Assembly (NCBI GenBank): GCA_903879975.1
Contig: CAIRNL010000172.1
Coordinates: 1 to 8,264, forward strand
Direction: 5' to 3'
DNA length: 8,264 nucleotides
DNA from: an uncultured Chloroflexota bacterium
GTDB lineage: Bacteria; Chloroflexota; Anaerolineae; Caldilineales; Caldilineaceae
The notes below the pieces were generated by a model. The model searched no databases. It saw nothing but the letters and a program-made list of their open reading frames with translations, and was not told the DNA's origin. Made by a program: the position numbers and the translations under genes. Positions 1-4,626 of the stretch are shown here, piece after piece. Every line of letters begins with the position of its first letter. Within the stretch, counting starts at the first letter, position 1.

Positions 1-342
1 ACTGCCGCTGCCGATGGCTTTCCCGTCGCCGGCCTGGCCTGCGTGGGCGGCGGGGCGCGCAGTGCACTCTGGAATCAGATCAAGGCGGATGTGCTCGACC
101 GCCCGGTGACATTGCCCGGCGCGGCCAACGGCGCTGCCATGGGGAATGCTATCGTGGCTGCGGCAGCCTCCGGCCTCTATCCGTCGATTACAGCGGCTGT
201 AGCGGGCATGGTCACAGCTGGCCCCACCTTCCAGCCTAATCCTGAGCGTGCGGCTCTCTATGACGGCTTCTATCGCATCTACCGCGATCTCTACCCGGCG
301 CTGCGCCCGTCGTTCCGTGCCTTGGCCGAGGTGCGCGCATGA
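1..342 (+). CDS. FGGY-family carbohydrate kinase, C-terminal fragment
   Basis: This is the last 113 codons of a reading frame that is open from the first base, so the gene begins outside the window. The segment GGGARSALWNQIKADVL (about codons 16-32) matches the adenosine-binding glycine-rich motif in the C-terminal ATPase domain of FGGY kinases. It is followed by the usual GAANGAAMGNAIVAA helix and a tail containing YRDLYPALRPSF, as in xylulokinase-type members. FGGY kinases transfer the ATP gamma-phosphate to sugars or polyols in the cytoplasm (xylulose, glycerol, ribulose, erythritol and others). Substrate specificity sits mostly in the missing N-terminal half, so it cannot be read here. 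The stop codon overlaps the start of the next gene (ATGA at 339-342), which indicates co-transcription with the SDR and the rest of the operon. Family assignment is firm; the exact substrate is unknown. Confidence 0.88.
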   Translation, partial: TAAADGFPVAGLACVGGGARSALWNQIKADVLDRPVTLPGAANGAAMGNAIVAAAASGLYPSITAAVAGMVTAGPTFQPNPERAALYDGFYRIYRDLYPALRPSFRALAEVRA

Positions 343-1103
343 GCGGGGCAGGGAGCACCTTTGCTGGCAAGCGTGTGCTGGTGACAGGGGGCTCGCGGGG
401 CATCGGGCGCGCGATTGTGCTCGCCTTCGCCCGCGCCGGCGCCGATGTGATCTTCTGCTATCGCCGCAATGCAGAGGCTGCAGCCGCCGTGACTGAGGCA
501 GCCATGGGGTGTGCCGGGCATGCAGTTGGCTATCAGGCCGACGTCGGCGATGCCGCCGCGGTTGCTGCCCTGGTTGCGCAGGTGGAGGCCGCCCACGGCG
601 CGATCGAGATTCTGGTGAATAGTGCCGGCTCTTTCCCGGCAACGAAGGTGATCGATATGACGCCTGCCGATTGGGACGAAGTGGTGCGGGCCAATCTGTA
701 CGGCGTCTTCTATTGCTGCCGGGCTGTGTTGCCCGGTATGATTGCTGCTGGCGGGGGAGCCATCGTCAATCTCGCCTCGATCGCTGGCCAGCGTGGCTCG
801 GCGCAGCACGCACACTATGCGGCCGCCAAGGGCGGTGTGCTGGCTTTTACCCGTTCGCTGGCGCGCGAGGTGATCGAACACAAGATTCGCGTCAATGCCG
901 TCTCGCCTGGACGCATCGCAACCGACTTGCTGCTGGACGTCCAGACACCTGACGAGTATGCGCGGTGGATGACCGACACGCCGGCACGCCGGCTCGGCAC
1001 GCCAGAAGAAGTGGCAGACGCTGTGCTTTTCCTGGCATCACCGGCCAGCAGCTACATTGTCGGCGCCACACTGGCCGTCAATGGCGGGCTGCTCATGGAA
1101 TAA
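339..1103 (+). CDS. SDR-family oxidoreductase (FabG-like fold), probable sugar/polyol dehydrogenase
   Basis: A 254-residue classical short-chain dehydrogenase/reductase of normal length. The Rossmann cofactor motif is TGGSRGIG (residues 16-23), and NSAG at 94-97 is the structural NNAG-type motif. The catalytic tetrad is complete: Asn119, Ser147, Tyr160 and Lys164 (YAAAK). SPGRIATD after strand 6 and a C-terminal VNGG are also typical. There is no signal peptide, so the enzyme is a cytoplasmic NAD(P)-dependent dehydrogenase. The ATG at 339 is preceded by GAGGT (328-332) at 6 bases and overlaps the kinase stop codon, so translation is probably coupled. Homology alone would also allow a 3-oxoacyl-ACP reductase name. 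Its place between a sugar kinase and aldolase/isomerase genes makes oxidation or reduction of a sugar or polyol the better inference. Cofactor preference (NAD versus NADP) is not decided here. Confidence 0.9.
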   Translation: MSGAGSTFAGKRVLVTGGSRGIGRAIVLAFARAGADVIFCYRRNAEAAAAVTEAAMGCAGHAVGYQADVGDAAAVAALVAQVEAAHGAIEILVNSAGSFPATKVIDMTPADWDEVVRANLYGVFYCCRAVLPGMIAAGGGAIVNLASIAGQRGSAQHAHYAAAKGGVLAFTRSLAREVIEHKIRVNAVSPGRIATDLLLDVQTPDEYARWMTDTPARRLGTPEEVADAVLFLASPASSYIVGATLAVNGGLLME

Positions 1104-1202
1104 GGGAATGCACAGAGACCTTCGCCGGGTGCTGCTGTCAGGATACCTGCCATGATGTGTGCAGGTGGATATGCACGAGGAATGCGAAACGGCTTCAACA
1201 GC

Positions 1203-1207
1203 AAGGA
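1203..1207 (+). promoter_or_regulatory. Shine-Dalgarno AAGGA that decides the aldolase start
   Basis: AAGGA lies 8 bases before the ATG at 1216. In-frame alternatives are GTG 1159, ATG 1171 and ATG 1207. The first two would add 15-19 residues that do not resemble the family N-terminus. ATG 1207 partly overlaps the AAGGA, so it has no usable spacing. The gap from 1104 also contains ACCTGC (1145-1150) and GCAGGT (1161-1166), a 6-base inverted repeat around a 10-base loop. No convincing promoter was seen in this gap. Confidence 0.55.
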
Positions 1208-1215
1208 TGAACGGT

Positions 1216-1872
1216 ATGCCCACTCAAGAAGGTATCGTCAAATATCGATGCGATTTCACTTTGGCTCCGGCCCTGCCGAGCGCCCAGATCGGCGAATTGA
1301 ATGCGTTGCGCAAGCTTATGGTCATCACGCGCCTGATCGGCCAGGACCCGGCGCGCTATGGCGGCTACGGGTATGGGAATATCAGCTGCAGACTCGACGA
1401 TCTGGACCGTCCCGAGGGTCGTCACCCGTTCGTGATTACTGGTACCCAGACCGGTGGCAAGGCCGATTTGACGGCGGAAGATTACGTGACGGTCATGGCC
1501 TGCTACGCGTCCGAGAATCGTCTTGTTGCTGAAGGCCCTATCCGCCCATCCTCCGAGGCATTGACCCACGGAGCGGTCTACGCGTTAGGCCACCACATTC
1601 TCTGGGTCGTGCACGCGCATTCGCCGGAAATCTGGTGCAATGCAGCGGTACTGGGTGTTCCGATGACGGCGGATGTGCCGTACGGCACACCAGAGATGGC
1701 GGAGGAAGTGGCACGCCTCTATGCCGAGAGCGACATGCCACAGAAGCGGATATTCGGCATGGCAGGTCACGAGGATGGTGTGATCACCTTCGGCCGGACA
1801 GCGGAAGAGGCCGGCTTTACCATGCTCGAATATCTTGTCCGGGCTATGCAGCTCGATGAAAGGAATGAATGA
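1216..1872 (+). CDS. class II aldolase/adducin-fold protein (FucA/AraD superfamily, atypical subgroup)
   Basis: With the ATG at 1216 the product has 218 residues, a normal length for the superfamily. The metal and catalytic residues of fuculose-phosphate aldolase have clear counterparts: Glu114 in the PSSE motif, the HAH pair His133/His135, and a third His185 in GMAGHEDG. Phosphate-binding elements are also visible: YGNIS (Asn55), ITGTQTGGK (74-82) and Ser112-Ser113. Members use a divalent metal, usually zinc, to cleave or epimerise sugar phosphates in the cytoplasm. GTQTGG and AGHEDG differ from FucA, which has TPTG and HHG at these places. This variant occurs in a little-studied subgroup often labelled only 'class II aldolase/adducin family'. 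The gene lies 112 bases after the SDR gene and overlaps the next gene by ATGA (1869-1872). Aldolase, epimerase or dehydratase activity all remain possible. Confidence 0.85.
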   Translation: MPTQEGIVKYRCDFTLAPALPSAQIGELNALRKLMVITRLIGQDPARYGGYGYGNISCRLDDLDRPEGRHPFVITGTQTGGKADLTAEDYVTVMACYASENRLVAEGPIRPSSEALTHGAVYALGHHILWVVHAHSPEIWCNAAVLGVPMTADVPYGTPEMAEEVARLYAESDMPQKRIFGMAGHEDGVITFGRTAEEAGFTMLEYLVRAMQLDERNE

Positions 1873-3119
1873 CGATGACGTACCGCCCACACGCTGTCAC
1901 GATCGATGACCATGCCGTTGCGCACCTGGTTGAGTTTTGTCGCAAGAATGCGCTCGACAAGCTCTTCCTGGTCGCTGACGCCAATACCTACGACGCTCAG
2001 GGCCATGCCGTGGAGAAGGCGCTGCGTGCCGCCGGCCTTGACCTCAAGCAGATCGTCTTTACCAACAAGGAAGTCATCGCCGATGCCGCTCATGTCTTCG
2101 ATGTGCTGATCGCCGCCGGCGCCGAACCGCGCACCTATATCGCTGTGGGTTCGGGCACGTTGACGGATATTACGCGTTTCGCCAGCCACCGCACGCGCAG
2201 CCAGTTCATTTCTGTGCCGACGGCCCCTTCGGTCGACGGTTTTGCCTCGATTGGGGCGCCGCTCATCGTACACGGCGTCAAGGTCACAGTGATCTGCCAG
2301 GCGCCGTTGGCCATCTTTGCCGACAGCAACACGCTTTGCCATGCACCGCAGTCCATGATTGCGGCTGGATTTGCGGACATGTTGGGCAAGTTGACCTCTG
2401 TTGCCGACTGGCGTATCGGCCGCCTGCTCTGGGACGAGCCGTACGACGAGGCAATTGCGCGGCGCACTCTGGATGCCGTGCAGATCTGCATCGACAATGC
2501 CGATGGGATTGGGGCTGGAGAGCCGGCTGGCATTGCCCGTTTGCTGGATGCACTGCTGGAGTCAGGGTACTGTATGCTCGACTTTGGCAGTTCGCGGCCA
2601 GCTTCTGGCGCCGAGCACCACTATTCGCACTACTGGGAGATGATGCTGCTGCGTGAGGGGCGTCCTGCAATCCTCCACGGCGCCAAGGTGGGTGTCGCCA
2701 CAGTCATGGTAGCTGAGATCTACGATCGGGTGCGCCAACTTTCGCGCGCACAGCTTTCCGACCTATTGGAAGCGGCTGTCTGGCCGGCGCGCGCGGACGA
2801 GGTGGCGCAGATCGAGGCGGCTTACGGCGATCTGGCCGGCGATGTGATTGCGGAACACAAAGCTTTCCTGGACCTGAACCCAGCCGAGGCCGACGCGCTC
2901 AAGCGCAAAATCCTGGCGCACTGGGACGAAATCCAGGCGATTGCCGCCCAGGTGCCGCCTGCTGCCGTAGTTGCTGACCTGCTCTGCCGCGTCGGCGGGC
3001 CGGCAACAGCTGCAGAACTGGGCTTCGACGAGAATGAACGCGCGCTTGCTGCCGCCAACGGCCATTATCTGCGCAATCGCTTCACCGTGCGCAAACTGGT
3101 GAAGGTGTTGGGACTCTGA
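1869..3119 (+). CDS. sn-glycerol-1-phosphate dehydrogenase (AraM/EgsA)-like metal-dependent dehydrogenase
   Basis: A 416-residue member of the iron-containing alcohol dehydrogenase/dehydroquinate synthase superfamily, closest by motif to AraM/EgsA glycerol-1-phosphate dehydrogenases. The dinucleotide-binding stretch is GSGTLTD (94-100), followed by PTAPSVDGFAS (117-127). The likely metal ligands are Asp170 (AAGFADMLGK), His250 (SGAEHHYSHYWEM) and His270 (LHGAKVG), matching the Asp/His/His set of the family. Known members reduce dihydroxyacetone phosphate to sn-glycerol 1-phosphate with NAD(P)H; Bacillus subtilis AraM is encoded in the arabinose operon. Here the gene lies in a sugar operon, so oxidation of another polyol phosphate is equally possible. 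The start overlaps the aldolase stop (ATGA), with AAGGA 4 bases upstream. A second ATG at 1875 lies 10 bases from the same AAGGA and could be the real start. The family is secure; the substrate is not. Confidence 0.85.
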   Translation: MTMTYRPHAVTIDDHAVAHLVEFCRKNALDKLFLVADANTYDAQGHAVEKALRAAGLDLKQIVFTNKEVIADAAHVFDVLIAAGAEPRTYIAVGSGTLTDITRFASHRTRSQFISVPTAPSVDGFASIGAPLIVHGVKVTVICQAPLAIFADSNTLCHAPQSMIAAGFADMLGKLTSVADWRIGRLLWDEPYDEAIARRTLDAVQICIDNADGIGAGEPAGIARLLDALLESGYCMLDFGSSRPASGAEHHYSHYWEMMLLREGRPAILHGAKVGVATVMVAEIYDRVRQLSRAQLSDLLEAAVWPARADEVAQIEAAYGDLAGDVIAEHKAFLDLNPAEADALKRKILAHWDEIQAIAAQVPPAAVVADLLCRVGGPATAAELGFDENERALAAANGHYLRNRFTVRKLVKVLGL

Positions 3120-3137
3120 GATAAGTTGGAAATGGGG

Positions 3138-3143
3138 GGAGGA
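3138..3143 (+). promoter_or_regulatory. strong Shine-Dalgarno for a GTG start
   Basis: GGAGGA inside a purine-rich run (3134-3144) ends 5 bases before the GTG at 3149. This supports the non-ATG start of the isomerase gene and suggests efficient independent initiation after the 29-base gap. Confidence 0.7.
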
Positions 3144-3148
3144 ATCCA

Positions 3149-3625
3149 GTGGACAAGAACAAACCGATCGTGATGGGGGCGGACCACTTTGGTATGCCGC
3201 TGAAGAACTCGATCCGTGACTATCTGATCAAGAAGGGCTATCAGGTCGTCGATATGGGGGTCAACGAGGAGACGCCGGTAGATTATCCTGATGTCGGCGC
3301 CCGATTGGCGGCGGAGGTGGGGGCCGGCCACTACGAGCGTGGGATTCTGGTCTGCGGAACGGGGGCGGGCATGGCCATCGTCGCCAACAAAGTGCCTGGC
3401 GTGCGCGCCGTCTGTGTGCAGGACCCGTACACAGCCGAACGGGCTGTAGCCAGCAACAACGCCCAGATCATCACTTTTGGTTCGCAGATTACGGGTGCAG
3501 TAGTGGCCGAAAAGCTTATCGATATCTGGTTGGACAGCGAGTTTCAGGGCGGTCGCTCTGCGCCGAAGGTAGCTAAGATTGACAGCCTCGACGAGAAATA
3601 CCGTACCCAGCGCGCAGTGGAGTGA
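3149..3625 (+). CDS. RpiB/LacA/LacB-family sugar-phosphate isomerase, EryI/DerI-like
   Basis: 158 residues from a GTG start, normal for the family. Seen in the sequence: GADHFG with Asp12-His13 near the N-terminus, VDYPD (44-48), the catalytic CGTGAGMAIVANKVPGVRA (Cys69), and GGRSAPKVAKID near the C-terminus. RpiB enzymes interconvert aldose and ketose phosphates such as ribose and ribulose 5-phosphate. In E. coli RpiB a His in the RQHND segment helps open the furanose ring; the aligned residue here is Ser102 in VASNNAQIITFG. From memory, AERA..SNNAQIIT and GRS...ID..D.KY are typical of D-erythrulose-4-phosphate isomerases of erythritol/threitol catabolism (EryI/DerI), whose substrates cannot form such a ring. 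The gene is the last of the operon and is followed at once by a terminator. The family is certain, tetrose-phosphate specificity is inferred, and generic RpiB or LacAB activity is the alternative. Confidence 0.9.
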   Translation: MDKNKPIVMGADHFGMPLKNSIRDYLIKKGYQVVDMGVNEETPVDYPDVGARLAAEVGAGHYERGILVCGTGAGMAIVANKVPGVRAVCVQDPYTAERAVASNNAQIITFGSQITGAVVAEKLIDIWLDSEFQGGRSAPKVAKIDSLDEKYRTQRAVE

Positions 3626-3649
3626 GATAGCGCTTGCAGTTGACAGATT

Positions 3650-3696
3650 GGGCGGTGCTGCGCAGCAGTGTGGACCGCAGCACCGCCCTGTTTTTT
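3650..3696 (+). terminator. intrinsic (Rho-independent) terminator of the sugar operon
   Basis: A perfect 13-bp GC-rich stem, GGGCGGTGCTGCG (3650-3662) with CGCAGCACCGCCC (3676-3688), closes a 13-base loop. TG and then six T (3691-3696) follow. It begins 25 bases after the isomerase stop and ends 3 bases before the stop codon of the convergent - strand gene. On the - strand the stem is not followed by a U-tract, so it should act mainly on the + operon. Confidence 0.93.
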
Positions 3697-3699
3697 CCT

Positions 3700-4434
3700 T
3701 CAGTCAGCGGGGGCACCGAGCGGTGCACGGAAGAGGCTGCGCACGCCACGACGCAGCCGACGCAGGTTGACCAGCAGGTGGTAGCGAATCGGCCGTTGGA
3801 AGCAATAGGCAAGACCGCCGAGCGCCAGCAACAGCAGCCACTGCACCAGCACCCACTCTGCCGGCCAGTTTGCCGTGGCATTGCCGACAGAAATGCCAAT
3901 CAAGACCCCGATGCTGCGACTCAGCAGGATCGCAGGCATCAGCCAGCGCAGCGGCGTCGTGCCCATACCAGCCACATACATAACAAGGTCCGGCACTGGG
4001 AAAAGGAAGAGCACAAACCAGATGAGTGGGGAGCGCAGGCGCAGCTTGCGTTCCCAGCGAATCAGGTCACTGTGGTCAAAGAAGCGTTCCAGCAGGGGAC
4101 GGCCCAGCTTACGGCCGATGAGCAGCGCCAGCGATGCCCCCACCGCCAGTCCTACCAGGCTCAGGAAGAGCCCGCTCCCAAAGCCAAAGAGATAACCGCC
4201 CAGCACTGACAGGAAACTGCCGGGGAGCGGCGCAATCAGTATTTGCAGGGCAAAGAAGGTGACGTATGCAATGGGCGCCAGCGGACCCATACCGATGATC
4301 CAGCCACGGATGTCGCCAGCCGCCGCCAATGCATTGGAAAGCGGTTCGGTCAACCACCAGATCAGGAGGCCAACTGCAGCCAGCAACAGAAACACGATTC
4401 CACTGTCACGCCATCGATTACTGGGTGCAAACAT
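3700..4434 (-). CDS. TVP38/TMEM64 (VTT domain, DedA-like) family membrane protein
   Basis: A 244-residue, strongly hydrophobic protein. Likely membrane segments are at about 12-28, 54-70, 79-107 (long or re-entrant), 136-156, 163-186 and 193-211. A very basic cytoplasmic tail follows (about 213-236, rich in Arg). The VTT/SNARE-associated core is recognisable: APLPGSFLSVLGGYLFGFGSG (68-88) with the downstream AVGASLALLIGRKLGR, then FPVPDLVMYVAGM (145-157). This superfamily includes DedA and TMEM41B/VMP1 relatives and is linked to lipid scrambling or flipping and envelope homeostasis; the role of bacterial TVP38 proteins is mostly unproven. The ATG at 4434 has only a weak AGG about 10 bases upstream. 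The gene is convergent with the sugar operon and separated from the ABC genes by 192 bases with its own promoter candidate, so it is probably transcribed alone. Family call is good; function is inferred. Confidence 0.87.
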   Translation of the reverse strand: MFAPSNRWRDSGIVFLLLAAVGLLIWWLTEPLSNALAAAGDIRGWIIGMGPLAPIAYVTFFALQILIAPLPGSFLSVLGGYLFGFGSGLFLSLVGLAVGASLALLIGRKLGRPLLERFFDHSDLIRWERKLRLRSPLIWFVLFLFPVPDLVMYVAGMGTTPLRWLMPAILLSRSIGVLIGISVGNATANWPAEWVLVQWLLLLALGGLAYCFQRPIRYHLLVNLRRLRRGVRSLFRAPLGAPAD

Positions 4435-4501
4435 GCGTTCAGGCCTGTCTCAAGAAAAAGAAAGCTGGTTCGATCCGATGACAGTCACTGCCATCCTATT
4501 G

Positions 4502-4515
4502 ATGCTGTCCAGCAT
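4502..4515. repeat. palindrome ATGCTG-TC-CAGCAT over the -10 region
   Basis: Perfect 6-base arms with a 2-base centre. It overlaps the -10 hexamer (4511-4516) and the expected transcription start of the TVP38-family gene, which is where a repressor would bind. A protein-binding role is inference only. Confidence 0.4.
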
Positions 4516-4539
4516 AGCGTACCTGCTCCAAGTTGTCAC
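4511..4539 (-). promoter_or_regulatory. sigma70-like promoter for the TVP38-family gene
   Basis: Read on the - strand, the -35 is GTGACA (4539-4534, 5 of 6 consensus bases) and the -10 is TATGCT (4516-4511, 4 of 6), separated by exactly 17 bases. Transcription would start near 4504, giving a leader of about 70 bases before the ATG at 4434. The rest of the 192-base intergenic region (4435-4626) holds only the inverted repeats listed separately; no gene is seen in it. Confidence 0.5.
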
Positions 4540-4548
4540 TCCCTCGGT

Positions 4549-4577
4549 GCTGACAATTGGCGTTATACATTGTCAGC
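4549..4577. repeat. inverted repeat GCTGACAAT-N11-ATTGTCAGC
   Basis: Perfect 9-base arms around an 11-base spacer, just upstream of the predicted -35 (about -45 to -73 from the predicted start). This suits an activator or regulator binding site. TTGTCA also occurs at 4533-4538, overlapping the -35, so the half-site is present three times. There is no U-tract on either side, so it is not an intrinsic terminator for the ABC operon ending at 4627. Confidence 0.45.
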
Positions 4578-4590
4578 GCACAAAGCGCTG
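4574..4590. repeat. small hairpin CAGCGC-ACAAA-GCGCTG
   Basis: Perfect 6-bp stem with a 5-base loop, overlapping the right arm of the preceding inverted repeat and lying 37 bases past the ABC operon stop codon. In RNA from the - strand it could pause or protect a 3' end. Without a T-run it is at best a weak terminator. Confidence 0.3.
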
Positions 4591-4626
4591 TCGATGCTCA
4601 GTCGCCACGGACTCAATCCCATCATT

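Noticed and set aside
291..881. 196-codon - strand open frame opposite the SDR gene
   Set aside because: Antisense to an SDR with a complete catalytic tetrad; no recognisable motif of its own.
1159..1215. Extended N-terminus of the aldolase from GTG 1159
   Set aside because: No well-placed Shine-Dalgarno, and the extra residues do not look like the family. AAGGA with an 8-base spacing favours ATG 1216.
3640..3668. Possible + strand promoter starting with a perfect TTGACA at 3640-3645
   Set aside because: The position 17 bases further on reads CAGCAG, not a -10, and lies inside the terminator hairpin. No + strand gene follows.
3634..4209. 191-codon + strand open frame over the terminator and TVP38-family gene
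   Set aside because: It begins inside a terminator stem region and is antisense to a well-supported membrane protein. The product is low-complexity, rich in Gln, Arg and His.
4549..4590. Intrinsic terminator for the ABC operon
   Set aside because: The stems are short and neither is followed by a T-run on the - strand. They fit regulatory inverted repeats better.
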